A DNA stretch of 64,000 bases from Paenibacillus paridis (GCF_006345825.1 NZ_VCIX01000092.1:1860001-1924000), one strand, 5' to 3'. Positions 8,666-17,378 are shown, numbered from the stretch's first letter. Numbers and translations are program-made. Notes: a model not told the origin generated them from the sequence alone.

Positions 8666-8998
8666 ATGCATATTATTTTTTCGAAAGCAGCGATTGATCG
8701 GATTACTCCCTATTTGGATAACCGAGAACTCAAGCTAAAGTTTCTTCATGATACGGAAGGCTGCGGCTGCGTCGTTAGCGGCGTGCCAGCGCTTCAGCTC
8801 ATACATGAACCGACTGTCGATGATCGGCTTGGCCAAGGCGAGCCATTCGCCTACTATTATGAGCCCCGTCACGAGATTTATTACGAGCCCCAGATGAAAA
8901 TCGATTATAATGCGGAAACCGGCAGTTTTAGTCTAAAAAGCGATAGCCAGATTTATACCCATCACCTTCGCTTCTTAACCAAAGGAAGTGCAGCGTGA
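8666..8998 (+). CDS. HesB/IscA-fold iron-sulfur biosynthesis family protein, YqkB-like
   Basis: The 110-residue protein has the HesB-type start (MHIIFSKAAIDRI), a cysteine pair in TEGCGCVVSGVP and a mixed beta-rich body. It is closest in build to Bacillus YqkB. Proteins of this fold may carry iron or iron-sulfur clusters, but the divergent YqkB branch lacks the full three-cysteine pattern of classical A-type carriers, so carrier activity is uncertain. AGAGGAAGCC precedes the ATG. Its stop overlaps the next gene's GTG start (GTGA), indicating translational coupling with the carbonic anhydrase. Confidence 0.75.
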   Translation: MHIIFSKAAIDRITPYLDNRELKLKFLHDTEGCGCVVSGVPALQLIHEPTVDDRLGQGEPFAYYYEPRHEIYYEPQMKIDYNAETGSFSLKSDSQIYTHHLRFLTKGSAA

Positions 8999-9561
8999 AC
9001 AAAATCGATGACATCTTAGCCTACAATAAGCAATTTGTTGAGAATCGTGATTACGAAACCTATTCGACAAGCAAATACCCGAAAAAAAGAATGGTCATCG
9101 TAACTTGCATGGATACGCGGTTAACTGAAATGCTCCCTAAAGCTATGAATCTTAAAAACGGTGACGCTAAAATCATCAAAAATGCCGGTGCTATCGTCAC
9201 GCAGCCATTTGGCAATATTATGCGAAGCATACTCGTTGCTCTATATGAGCTGCAGGCCGATGAAGTTTTTGTCATCGGACACACCAATTGCGGCATGACC
9301 GGACTTAATCCCGAGCTTATCATTCAGCACATGGAGGAACGCGGGGTGTCTACTGACACCATCACTACGCTTAAGCATTCCGGACTGAATTTAATGCGCT
9401 GGCTAACGGGCTTCGACAATGTGCACGACAGTGTGCTTAACAGCGTAAGCATCATTCGCAACCACCCGCTGCTGCCTGCAAACATCCTCGTTCATGGTTT
9501 AATTATTGATTCGGAAACCGGACAACTAGAGCTCATCGACGCAGCTGAAACGCAAGATTAA
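8995..9561 (+). CDS. Beta-class carbonic anhydrase
   Basis: The 188-residue enzyme interconverts carbon dioxide and bicarbonate. The zinc ligands are visible: Cys38 in VTCMDTR (with the Asp40/Arg42 dyad), His96 and Cys99 in GHTNCGM. The compact length and the spacing of these motifs match the Rv1284-like branch, represented in Bacillus by YtiB. It starts with GTG, sharing four bases with the upstream stop; AAAGGAAG provides the ribosome site. It is the second gene of a two-gene unit and is followed by a hairpin terminator shared with the convergent DUF309 gene. Confidence 0.9.
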   Translation: MNKIDDILAYNKQFVENRDYETYSTSKYPKKRMVIVTCMDTRLTEMLPKAMNLKNGDAKIIKNAGAIVTQPFGNIMRSILVALYELQADEVFVIGHTNCGMTGLNPELIIQHMEERGVSTDTITTLKHSGLNLMRWLTGFDNVHDSVLNSVSIIRNHPLLPANILVHGLIIDSETGQLELIDAAETQD

Positions 9562-9564
9562 ATG

Positions 9565-9608
9565 AAAAGGGAGCATAACGGCTTTATTAGCCGTTGCGCT
9601 CCCTTTTC
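9565..9608. terminator. Bidirectional terminator between carbonic anhydrase and DUF309 genes
   Basis: AAAAGGGAGC-x-AACGGC pairs with GCCGTT-x-GCTCCCTTTT around a TTTATTA loop, with T/A tracts at both ends. It contains the last codons of the minus-strand DUF309 gene. Confidence 0.85.
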
Positions 9609-10120
9609 TTCGCTTCATAGGCTTCCTGTCTAGCGGCGATCACATCTGAGCGATCTCTTAGCGTATGCCGGTGAATGGTTGCATCCCCGAACGCTGAACT
9701 GGGAGCTCCCCAAATCAAGTCCCTACCCTTGCAAGCCTGCAAACATTGTTCCAAAAGCTCATCGCTTGTTAGGCGTAAATCCATATCCGTATAATCAGCA
9801 TCAGTTTCTGACTGCAGCGCCGCAATTCGCGGCAGCAATTGATTTTCTAAGTGGTCCTTGTCAATTCCTAATTGATCAAGCGGGGATAAAGACAGCCTGC
9901 GCTCAGCTTGGACCATCATTTTGAGAGCGCCGCGCTTGTTGCCCCGCCTTTCGTGATAAAGCCCAACAGCCAGCTGAATAAGCCCTACCCAAGTATCCGC
10001 AAGCGGGTCCTCTGGGTGCTCTTTCCAATATTCTTCAAGCAGCTCATGGCATTCAAAGAAATCCCTAGTTGCATGAAACTCCACTAAATAAGATAAATAA
10101 GCAGCAGGAAAAGTGGTCAT
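9587..10120 (-). CDS. DUF309 domain protein
   Basis: The 177-residue protein has the helical DUF309 signature near its start (FHATRDFFECHELLEEYWK) with the conserved His, Glu and Trp pattern, then LIQLAVGLYHERRGN. Similar proteins are widespread in Bacillus (YpuF-like) and cyanobacteria; the fold may bind a ligand with the conserved polar residues, but no function is established. The ATG preceded by GGGAGGATGAC was chosen as the start; 24 further in-frame codons have no ribosome site. It converges on the carbonic anhydrase gene and its last codons form part of the shared terminator. Confidence 0.8.
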   Translation of the reverse strand: MTTFPAAYLSYLVEFHATRDFFECHELLEEYWKEHPEDPLADTWVGLIQLAVGLYHERRGNKRGALKMMVQAERRLSLSPLDQLGIDKDHLENQLLPRIAALQSETDADYTDMDLRLTSDELLEQCLQACKGRDLIWGAPSSAFGDATIHRHTLRDRSDVIAARQEAYEAKKRERNG

Positions 10121-10311
10121 GTCATCCTCCCGGGCAAGTGTAATCATTCCTGTAAATTCACATTTAATATTAGAAATAGTAGCATAGATCACTTATACTT
10201 TCATACTTTTAGACCAATCCTATATAAATAAATGAAACCCAAGTCTCACTTATGCGTATGAAAGACGGTAAGCAGCTTATGTATTAAAGATACCAGGAGG
10301 AGAACAGACAG

Positions 10312-10731
10312 ATGAAAAAGGGATTCATGGTCATGCTGGCGTTAGCTCTATTCTTCACATTAGGGTTTGGACAGTATGCCGATGCAAAACCACGGGGCGG
10401 CGGCATTAAATCTCCAAAGCAAAGCGTAACGCAAAACCCTAAGAAATCAGAAAACGTAAATCAAAGCAACCCGGGTACAAAAGCAGGCACGACAGCAGGC
10501 ACAACAAAACCAGGATTTTTCAGCGGCGGCGGCCTTATGAAAGGCATGATGATCGGCGGCTTGGCTGGCTTGATGTTCGGCAGTATGTTTGCTGGCATGG
10601 GCGCATTTGGTAACATTTTGGGTTTCATGATTAATCTACTGGCGATCTTCGCGATCATTATGCTGATACGCGTAGCATTCGTATACTTGCGCAGCAAGCG
10701 CAACCCGCCAGATCAACGGAGACCTTACTAA
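10312..10731 (+). CDS. Small secreted/membrane protein, glycine- and methionine-rich
   Basis: The 139-residue product has a signal peptide (MKKGFMVMLALALFFTLGFG, cut near QYADA), a basic, asparagine/threonine-rich spacer, a glycine/methionine-rich membrane stretch (about residues 75-100) and a second hydrophobic segment (103-125) ending in a basic cytoplasmic tail. This build resembles the N-terminal part of bacterial Tim44-like proteins without the soluble Tim44 domain. AGGAGGAGAACAGACAG precedes the ATG. It is followed after two bases by the YxcD-like gene, so the two form an operon. Function unknown. Confidence 0.65.
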   Translation: MKKGFMVMLALALFFTLGFGQYADAKPRGGGIKSPKQSVTQNPKKSENVNQSNPGTKAGTTAGTTKPGFFSGGGLMKGMMIGGLAGLMFGSMFAGMGAFGNILGFMINLLAIFAIIMLIRVAFVYLRSKRNPPDQRRPY

Positions 10732-10733
10732 TC

Positions 10734-11018
10734 GTGCGTATCTATACGGATGAAATTATAAACGCTATCTGCCTGAACATGGCCGACCGCAGAGGCGTCA
10801 GCCCGACGGATGTGGAAGTTCAGCTCTCATGGGAAGAGGAATACGGATTTACGGCTGAGGTTTGGGTAAAGGGTCGCAGCCAGTTCATTCTGGAGTCTAA
10901 CATCCTTGAGGCTATTGAGCAGTATATGATTAAGCAATACAATAAAAGAGTGTTTCGCTCCAACATTACGCTAGATGCGGATGAAGAGTTTTGGGCGGAC
11001 ATTACCGAGGAAGGTTAG
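10734..11018 (+). CDS. YxcD-like (DUF2653) small protein
   Basis: The 94-residue acidic protein (MRIYTDEIINAICLNMADRR, then VEVQLSWEEEYGFTAEVW) resembles the Bacillus YxcD/DUF2653 family, small cytosolic proteins of unknown role. Translation starts at a GTG two bases after the preceding stop, with GGAGACC in the end of the upstream gene as ribosome site, so translation is probably coupled. A terminator follows. Confidence 0.65.
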   Translation: MRIYTDEIINAICLNMADRRGVSPTDVEVQLSWEEEYGFTAEVWVKGRSQFILESNILEAIEQYMIKQYNKRVFRSNITLDADEEFWADITEEG

Positions 11019-11025
11019 ACCATTA

Positions 11026-11079
11026 AGCATTCAGAAGCTTCGCTTATCGTAAGATAACGCGCCTCTGGGTGCTTTTTTT
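11026..11079 (+). terminator. Terminator after the YxcD-like gene
   Basis: AGCATTCAGA pairs with TCTGGGTGCT, with a smaller hairpin inside the loop, followed by TTTTTTT. Confidence 0.65.
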
Positions 11080-11208
11080 CATGTTCAATTTCCGATAATC
11101 GTTCTATTTGAAATAATTGCTAGTCTAGGATTCATAGATAGAGAGCAACCTCCGCCCTTTCCTTGCGTCTAACTGTAGGATATGGAGAGGAGTGAGCAAG
11201 GACAATCT

Positions 11209-13128
11209 ATGAGAAAGTGGATAAGCACCACCCTGCTGCTATTATTAGTTTTACAAACCAGCCTGACTACCTTGACGAGTACAGTCGAAGCAGCGTCCCC
11301 ACAAATGACCAAATACCGTGTTTACCAGAACGATCAGGCATTAAAAGAATTCGCTACACAGTCACAGGCTATCGCCTATGCTGGCAAATTCGCCTACAGC
11401 CATGTGGAGACCATTTCCGGACGCGCCTGGGTTTGGGACAACCTTCCGCGCTATCAACTTTACCAGAACGGTAAGACACAGTCCAAATGGGCATTTCAGA
11501 GTTACAATGAAGCACTTTCGACAGCGAGGAAACTGACCAACGTACATATTCGCGATTTGGAGAACGTTGGCTGGGTCTATCAATCCTACGCGAAATACCA
11601 GCTCTTTCAAGGCGATAACACGAATATAAAATGGTCCTTTCCTACTCTTGCAGCTGCTAAGCAAGAAGCCTCTAAATGGGGCAATGCTCATATTATGGAG
11701 CTGAACTCGAACACCTGGGTTTGGAGCAACCTTACAGCTGCCCAGGTTAAAGCTCAGCAAGAAGCAGCTCCTGTCTACCAATTGATGTTAAATGGAGGAC
11801 CAGTCGAAAACACGCCTCTATATTCCTTTCTTAAGGAAGCCATTCATGCTTCTGCTGGAATAACGGGCAGTGAAGTATTGAATGTAAAGACAAACAAAAT
11901 CGTCCATTCGAATACTGCCGATTATTTGATTCAACAAGCAGGCAAGATTGTTGGCTCTGCTATAAGCCTGGAGGCTGCCGTTCAGCTTGCCAAAAAAACG
12001 CCAAATGCCGAGGTTTACTACAAGGATCAGGTTTATTGGTCCGGCATTCCTTTCCTAGCCGTCTATCAAGGCGACAACAAGCTCAAAGCATTCAACGCGC
12101 GAAGCAGTGCTGTTGCTTATGCCAAAGGTTTCGCGAACAGCTCTGTGCGAACGAGTGAAGGCAGAACCATATGGAGCCAAACGAAGAAGTTAGTATATAT
12201 GGGCTGGAACGGAAGTTCCTCCAGTTCTACGATCATTGGCCATACCGCTAACACGCAAGGCTTAACGATTGATTCTCCCACGTGGTTTGAGCTTGCTGCC
12301 GCAGATGGAACCGTCACTGATAAATCCGATCCAGCCATCGTTTCCTTGTTTAAAGAAAAAGGAATCCAAGTGATGCCGCTTGTTCATAATCAGTTTAATA
12401 AACAGATGACTACCGCGTTTTTGAAAAACAGCACAGCTCAGAAATCATTCATTAACACAATCACAACAAGACTATCTCAGCTCGGCGCAGCAGGCGTCAA
12501 TCTTGATTTTGAGGAAGTGGCCGGCAGCGACCGAATCGCTTACACCTCCTTTGTCACAGCTTTCGCGAAAGCTGTACAGGCAAAAGGCATGCAGCTGTCC
12601 ATTGATTTACCCAGAGGCAGTCTAAGCTGGAATCACTTAACCGCGTATGATCATGCCGCGCTTGCTCCTGTCGTCGATACCATAATTATTATGGCCTATG
12701 ATGAGCATTGGAGCGGCAGTGATACCCCTGGCTCTGTCGCAGGGCTGCAATGGGCCGAGGAAGGTGTAAAGCATTTTCTTAGCTACGATATTCCGAGGAA
12801 CAAGCTGATGCTGGGAATCCCCTTCTACGTCAGGGAATGGAAGCTCGACAGCAGCAATAAATTGGTTAGCAATCGCGCCGTTCTGATGAAGGAAGTGCCT
12901 AAACTGATCGCCGATACTCACGCGCAAGGCACTTATGACGCCGCCTCCGGCCAGATGAAATACAAATACGTGAAGGATGGCTTCACCTACTTGTTCTGGG
13001 CAGAGACCGAAGCAACCGTCAAAGCCCGCATTGATCTAGCCAAAGCATATGATCTCGCTGGCGTTGCCGCATGGCGCCTCGGCTACGAAAACTCCGATTT
13101 ATGGACGATGATGCTTCGTATGAAATAA
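11209..13128 (+). CDS. Secreted GH18-family protein with N-terminal repeats
   Basis: This 639-residue protein has a signal peptide (about residues 1-28), then six copies of a roughly 45-residue repeat of the pattern Y-x-(V/L)-(Y/F)-Q-x-(D/N)...A-x-x-(W/Y)-(V/I)-W (about 36-77, 81-124, 129-172, 190-234, 239-278, 283-323; the fourth and fifth are divergent). A GH18 TIM barrel follows to the end. The barrel shows GVNLDFEE with the catalytic Glu at about 435 and a YDEHW segment. Such proteins act on chitin, peptidoglycan glycan chains or spore cortex (YaaH/YdhD-like). The start was set at the ATG opening the signal peptide, with AAGGA seven bases upstream. It is monocistronic and closed by a strong hairpin. 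Confidence 0.85.
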   Translation: MRKWISTTLLLLLVLQTSLTTLTSTVEAASPQMTKYRVYQNDQALKEFATQSQAIAYAGKFAYSHVETISGRAWVWDNLPRYQLYQNGKTQSKWAFQSYNEALSTARKLTNVHIRDLENVGWVYQSYAKYQLFQGDNTNIKWSFPTLAAAKQEASKWGNAHIMELNSNTWVWSNLTAAQVKAQQEAAPVYQLMLNGGPVENTPLYSFLKEAIHASAGITGSEVLNVKTNKIVHSNTADYLIQQAGKIVGSAISLEAAVQLAKKTPNAEVYYKDQVYWSGIPFLAVYQGDNKLKAFNARSSAVAYAKGFANSSVRTSEGRTIWSQTKKLVYMGWNGSSSSSTIIGHTANTQGLTIDSPTWFELAAADGTVTDKSDPAIVSLFKEKGIQVMPLVHNQFNKQMTTAFLKNSTAQKSFINTITTRLSQLGAAGVNLDFEEVAGSDRIAYTSFVTAFAKAVQAKGMQLSIDLPRGSLSWNHLTAYDHAALAPVVDTIIIMAYDEHWSGSDTPGSVAGLQWAEEGVKHFLSYDIPRNKLMLGIPFYVREWKLDSSNKLVSNRAVLMKEVPKLIADTHAQGTYDAASGQMKYKYVKDGFTYLFWAETEATVKARIDLAKAYDLAGVAAWRLGYENSDLWTMMLRMK

Positions 13129-13133
13129 GGTGA

Positions 13134-13171
13134 AACGCCCCTGTTCCGAGGTCAACGGAAACAGGGGCGTT
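13134..13171. terminator. Hairpin between convergent GH18 and histidine kinase genes
   Basis: AACGCCCCTGTTCCG pairs with CGGAAACAGGGGCGTT, leaving a short loop. The flanks are moderately T-rich on both strands, so it probably serves both genes. Confidence 0.75.
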
Positions 13172-13194
13172 CCTATTATTTTCAAAATTCGAAT

Positions 13195-14472
13195 TTATCG
13201 TTCCCCTTCTACCGCTGGAAAACGGAGTACAACCTTTGTCCCGGCACCTTCCTTGCTCTCAAACGAAATTTTTCCGTTCAAGGCCTCCACGATTCGAATC
13301 GTAACCAATATCCCTAGTCCCGTCCCCGTATCTTTGGTCGTAAAAAAGGCCGTACCTATATTGTCTAAATCTTCCTTGGACATTCCTTTTCCATTATCCT
13401 TAATCTCAATAAAGATCTCCTCATTGCGATAATAGGCATTAACGGTAACTATCCCTGTATTGGGAATGGCCTCCACGCCATTTTTAATTAAATTCAGCAC
13501 GACTTGTGACAGCTTTGGCTTGTCAGCAAGTACAAACAGATCTGTTTGATTGCAATTTAATTGGATTTGGACATTTTGAATTAAACTGAACGAGTTCATA
13601 ATTTCGAGCGTACTGCTCAGAAAGCTGGACACTTCCACCTGTTCAAGCTGGTCTGCCTGAGGTTTAGCCAAGTTGAGGTAATCGGTAATAATATATTCCG
13701 CTCTCTCAAGCTCCGATAAAGCTATTTTTAAATAATCCTTTTTTCTATCATCTACCGATTCTTTGAGCAGCTGCAGAAATCCTTTGACAACAGTGAGCGG
13801 ATTACGCACCTCATGAGCAACCGAAGCTGCGATCTGGCTCACAATCTTGAGCTTCTCGCTTCGCTCCAGCTCCAGCTTCAAATAGTTCGTTTCAAGGATA
13901 TGTTCTTTAAGCAAGGAAGAAATCGCCATCCCGATGAGTGAAGCTATTGCTAATATGGATATTGTGATGAAAATATGTTTTTGATCCTCTACGGTGTAAG
14001 CTTGAATCTTTATGTAGCTAACCAAGCTGATGACAACAAGAATAACGGAATGAAGGGATAAAAGGATACAGATGATCATGCGTTTGATCGTCTTATAGCT
14101 TGAAAATGATTTTATAAAGAAAAAGCTTGGAGCTACAATCGCTAAAAAACCAATCGTAGTTATGATAATAACATCGCCGCCTAAGTAAATACGGTAAAGT
14201 ACGGCAATAGACAAGGCGATAATGCCGGGCAAATATTTTCCAGAGCTATACAAGATTGATATAATAACGGGTATGGATCTTAGGTCACCCTGAAAGTTTC
14301 CGATTACTTGGACTGGCAACGTCATGCACAGCACGGCTGATGCGCCGAACATGCAGCCATTTACGACTTGGTAGCGAATGTCATCCGATATTTTTTTGCG
14401 CGCAAAAAAGAACTGCTGGATAAAGATCGGAAACAATATGATAATAAGATGAATGAGTAATTGATTTATCAT
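13195..14472 (-). CDS. Membrane sensor histidine kinase, sporulation-kinase (KinB/5TM-Lyt) type
   Basis: The 425-residue kinase has about six membrane segments in residues 1-185 (a 5TM-Lyt-like sensor region), then a HisKA domain with phospho-acceptor His220 in SVAHEVRNPLTVVKGF. The ATPase domain shows the N box NLIKNGVEAI and G boxes DNGKGM and GTGLG. In Bacillus, KinB-type kinases feed phosphate into the sporulation phosphorelay. No response regulator lies beside it, as expected for an orphan phosphorelay kinase. An in-frame stop lies nine bases upstream of the ATG, so this start is forced within the reading frame, yet the nearest good ribosome site (AAGGAG) is about 20 bases away. Expression may therefore be weak or helped by mRNA folding. 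Confidence 0.88.
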   Translation of the reverse strand: MINQLLIHLIIILFPIFIQQFFFARKKISDDIRYQVVNGCMFGASAVLCMTLPVQVIGNFQGDLRSIPVIISILYSSGKYLPGIIALSIAVLYRIYLGGDVIIITTIGFLAIVAPSFFFIKSFSSYKTIKRMIICILLSLHSVILVVISLVSYIKIQAYTVEDQKHIFITISILAIASLIGMAISSLLKEHILETNYLKLELERSEKLKIVSQIAASVAHEVRNPLTVVKGFLQLLKESVDDRKKDYLKIALSELERAEYIITDYLNLAKPQADQLEQVEVSSFLSSTLEIMNSFSLIQNVQIQLNCNQTDLFVLADKPKLSQVVLNLIKNGVEAIPNTGIVTVNAYYRNEEIFIEIKDNGKGMSKEDLDNIGTAFFTTKDTGTGLGILVTIRIVEALNGKISFESKEGAGTKVVLRFPAVEGER

Positions 14473-14512
14473 ATCTCGTTATCGATTCTCTCTCCTTTTT
14501 ACAAATTTTGTA

Positions 14513-14528
14513 TAGTTCTTCGGAACTA
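14513..14528. repeat. Inverted repeat upstream of the histidine kinase gene
   Basis: TAGTTC-TTCG-GAACTA forms a perfect six-pair hairpin or operator-like palindrome about 40 bases before the kinase start. Its role is unknown. Confidence 0.4.
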
Positions 14529-14694
14529 ATCATTATATTTGTATAATAACACAAAAAATAGAAGCAGATCACTATAATTTTGACATATTTACATTCCATC
14601 GGTAAACGCTTTATATATATCTCTGCTCGTTGGCAATTAGGCAAAATGTTCGTAACTATATTAGCTAATCCAGCACTGAAAGGAAGATGATGAG

Positions 14695-15249
14695 ATGAAC
14701 TGGACAATCCGCTTCGAATCTAATTATGAGTGTTCTGAAGGCATAGCTGAGGAAGAGTTGCTGCGTTTTCTCCATACGTGGAATATCGCTCTAACCGATC
14801 CAGAAAAAAAGGAAATTAACAATCGGCAGCGCAATCCGTTTCCGCTATCGGACCCCTTGTATCCGAAATATATCCCGATTGATCCTGCCGACTGGTCCTT
14901 TCCTCAAAAAAAATTGCCAGAGAGCTATTTAGCTTTCCTGCGTTATGCCCATGGTGGCGAGTTCGGTAACGGTGAACGATATTTTCAATTTTTCAGTACG
15001 GCTGATCTTAGAGAGATGAACTTGGCTTATGAGATTCCTGAATATATGCCTGATGCGGTTTCCTTCGCCATGGATGGCAGTGGCAACCATTATTTATGGG
15101 ATATGCGTGGGGACATGAAGAATGGTGAATATCCCATACTGGTTGCCCACTCCGGCAACTTGGGGTTCGAGGACTGCAAACAGATAGCCGATACGTTTGT
15201 GGAGCTTTGCACAGGGACAACTTCTGTTGACGAGGAGCTGAATGGTTAA
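14695..15249 (+). CDS. SMI1/KNR4 (SUKH) family protein
   Basis: The 184-residue cytosolic protein has the SUKH core: LPESYLAFLRYAHGGEFG followed by a strand-rich half with FAMDGSGNHYLWDMR and a C-terminal IADTFVELC helix. SUKH proteins are often immunity proteins against polymorphic toxins, but many single copies have no known partner. No toxin gene lies beside it. AAAGGAAGATGATGAG precedes the ATG. It converges on the FGE-fold-like gene with six bases between the stops. Confidence 0.8.
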   Translation: MNWTIRFESNYECSEGIAEEELLRFLHTWNIALTDPEKKEINNRQRNPFPLSDPLYPKYIPIDPADWSFPQKKLPESYLAFLRYAHGGEFGNGERYFQFFSTADLREMNLAYEIPEYMPDAVSFAMDGSGNHYLWDMRGDMKNGEYPILVAHSGNLGFEDCKQIADTFVELCTGTTSVDEELNG

Positions 15250-15255
15250 ATATTT

Positions 15256-16266
15256 TTACAGTCGCACAATCCTCCTGTAATGCAAATGTCCCATCATGTC
15301 ATCCCATTCCACATCTTCACTGTAAGGATCTCGATAATATACAGCGGCAGCTGGCAAGTAACCAACCACAACTCCCGTTCCTCCGCAGATCATGCTTCCT
15401 CCATCTCCCCCTTTGGGCATAAGGAGACCTTCGCGGGTAGTCCATTCACACTGGTAAGGATCTCCTGTAAAATGCAGTCCGAAGGCATTGGGCAGCTCCA
15501 GATCGTACTCTCGCGAAGTATTGTCTGTATTTAGGTCTTCAAAGTGCTTGAGCTTGAAATTGTAGTTGAAACTATCGCCCCAGGGAAATAAGGTCCGGCA
15601 GCCGCCACCATAGCAATACTCCCACTCATCTTCAGTAAGAAGACTAAACCCTTCGTCAAGTAGGCTGCTCACCGCTTGATCGTAGGTCAAATCTTCGTTG
15701 AACATATAAAGGACGATTTCTTCTTCTTGACGTATAAGCCGAAAATGCAGATGCCGCTCATATTCGCTATAGGTGGAGGCGCGGAATTTTGCAAGTTCAC
15801 TCTCTACCTCTGGTTCGTCAAGCGCTGATAGTTCTTCAAGTGGAACCTCTTGCCATCCGGCTGATCGAGGGACGCGCTCCACAAGCATTGCTCCAATAAT
15901 CGCTTGCCTCAGCGGCGACATTTGATCTCGAAGAAATTGATCTGAATCCTCGATGTCGTATTCGCTAAGCGATTCTATCAAATCCTGCTGCGTGGCTTCA
16001 TCCATGCCATGTTCCCAGCGTTCCCAGCCGAGCGTGGCCTGATCGCCAGGAATAAACAAAAATTCACTATCCTTATATGTAAATATCCCTGTTTCATTCG
16101 TTTTTCCATATCGCTGAAAAGCCGTAAATCCTTGATACTCAAAACCTTGCGGCAGTCTACTGAGCAGTGAACGCATCGCCGCGTCCTTCTCACCCTTGTT
16201 CATAGCAATCCAAGTACTCCGCTCTAACTCGTGCATTCCTTCATTCTCATCCTCTCCAAATAGCAT
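15256..16266 (-). CDS. FGE/sulfatase-modifying-factor fold-like hypothetical protein
   Basis: The 336-residue protein has an unrecognised acidic N-terminal half. The C-terminal half contains LLTEDEWEYCYGGGCRTLFP-WGDS, which resembles the W-E-x-A-x-x-G...PWG segment of formylglycine-generating enzymes and related C-type-lectin-fold proteins, and ends in a YRRIVRL strand. The catalytic cysteine pair of true FGE is not evident, so an enzymatic role is not claimed. The first ATG (16266) has no clear ribosome site; an internal ATG at 16236 has AGGATGAGAATGAAGGA before it and may be the real start. It is convergent with the SUKH gene. Confidence 0.65.
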   Translation of the reverse strand: MLFGEDENEGMHELERSTWIAMNKGEKDAAMRSLLSRLPQGFEYQGFTAFQRYGKTNETGIFTYKDSEFLFIPGDQATLGWERWEHGMDEATQQDLIESLSEYDIEDSDQFLRDQMSPLRQAIIGAMLVERVPRSAGWQEVPLEELSALDEPEVESELAKFRASTYSEYERHLHFRLIRQEEEIVLYMFNEDLTYDQAVSSLLDEGFSLLTEDEWEYCYGGGCRTLFPWGDSFNYNFKLKHFEDLNTDNTSREYDLELPNAFGLHFTGDPYQCEWTTREGLLMPKGGDGGSMICGGTGVVVGYLPAAAVYYRDPYSEDVEWDDMMGHLHYRRIVRL

Positions 16267-16399
16267 ATGAACCAGTTACGGACTATTTTATCAAAAATAG
16301 ATTTCCACTGAATATCCTTAAATCTTACTTTTTTAATCTGACATCTGGCAACAGCTATAATCGCGGGGATCCTCTAGTCAACGTCTGCTTTATGCAGTT

Positions 16400-16439
16400 A
16401 AAAAAAGCCATCCCATACTTTGTCGTTCAGGGATGGCTT
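16400..16439 (-). terminator. Terminator of the amidohydrolase/GNAT-fusion operon
   Basis: On the minus strand AAGCCATCCC pairs with GGGATGGCTT across a 15-base loop and is followed by TTTTT. It lies about 65 bases after the amidohydrolase stop. Confidence 0.8.
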
Positions 16440-16502
16440 GCTCGTTTTCATTATCCTAGCGTTTAATTGCACCAAGACTACACGGTTATCAAGTGGAGGA
16501 GC

Positions 16503-17378
16503 TTAGAGCGCTGCGATCCGATCCTGGATACGTGGAAACAGTCCAAACGCATTCTCGTAAAATACCTTCTCATGATGCTGCTCCGGAACAAGCCGACGGA
16601 CGAATTCGGCATACAGGTCAATTGCTGCTAAAGGCCAGTCCGTCCCGAACAACATCTTCTCGTAATGGTCGGAGTACACCAGCGCCCGTCGAAAATGGTC
16701 CATATATAACGGTTCGTTCATAAACCTTTCAAAGTGAGGCCGATCGCCAACGACCAGGCCTGACAAATCGGCGTAGACGTTCGGATTCTTGGCAACCACT
16801 TCGGCGGCATCCATTACCCAAGGATCACCCAGATGGCAGATCATAAAGTTTACGCCGCGCTGCTGATAGGCTAATTCATCTACGGTAAGCGGGTGCGAAT
16901 ACTTAAGCAATCCGTTCATGGAGTAAGTATCGCCAGTATGAATAACCACAGGCAGATTATACTTGGCTGCTAGCTCATAAATCGGTGAGTAGATAGCGTC
17001 ATAGACGTAATGATGATAGTATCCGGCATACAATTTGATTCCGGCCACTTCGGGTGCTTGCAGCCGCGCTTCAATCCGGTCCAGCTCCACTAAAGCATTT
17101 TTACCAGTAAGCAGGTTCGGATTAATCCCCACACATTCCATCAGGAAAGGCGGGACGGTGCCTTCCAAATCCAGTCCCATCGGATTAGGCGAATGGATAT
17201 CAGGGAAGGCTCCCTTCGTCTGCTCCGAAACGCCCATACCAATGCCAAGAATGACATCGTTTTTATCAAATTCCGCCTTGAGGCCGGCAACGGAATAATC
17301 CACTTTGGACAAATTCCTCGCTGTATGATGAAAGCTATCGATATCCGACAGATGGATATGAATATCAATGATCGGCAT
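16503..17378 (-). CDS. Amidohydrolase-2 family metal-dependent hydrolase
   Basis: The 291-residue TIM-barrel protein begins with the family's metal motif DIHIHL, and later shows VVIHTGD, FMICHLGD and LFGTDWPLA, the usual histidine and final aspartate ligands. Relatives hydrolyse C-N bonds or decarboxylate small substrates; nothing in the sequence fixes the substrate. The start at MPIIDIHIHL is backed by AAAAGGAGATTTCTC. It overlaps the end of the GNAT-fusion gene by 14 bases, so the two are translated from one message and probably act in one pathway. A terminator follows. Confidence 0.82.
   Translation of the reverse strand: MPIIDIHIHLSDIDSFHHTARNLSKVDYSVAGLKAEFDKNDVILGIGMGVSEQTKGAFPDIHSPNPMGLDLEGTVPPFLMECVGINPNLLTGKNALVELDRIEARLQAPEVAGIKLYAGYYHHYVYDAIYSPIYELAAKYNLPVVIHTGDTYSMNGLLKYSHPLTVDELAYQQRGVNFMICHLGDPWVMDAAEVVAKNPNVYADLSGLVVGDRPHFERFMNEPLYMDHFRRALVYSDHYEKMLFGTDWPLAAIDLYAEFVRRLVPEQHHEKVFYENAFGLFPRIQDRIAAL

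Noticed and set aside
14381..14707. Minus-strand 108-codon frame across the histidine kinase promoter
   Set aside because: It overlaps the kinase start in another frame, starts inside the SUKH ribosome site region and has no protein-like composition.
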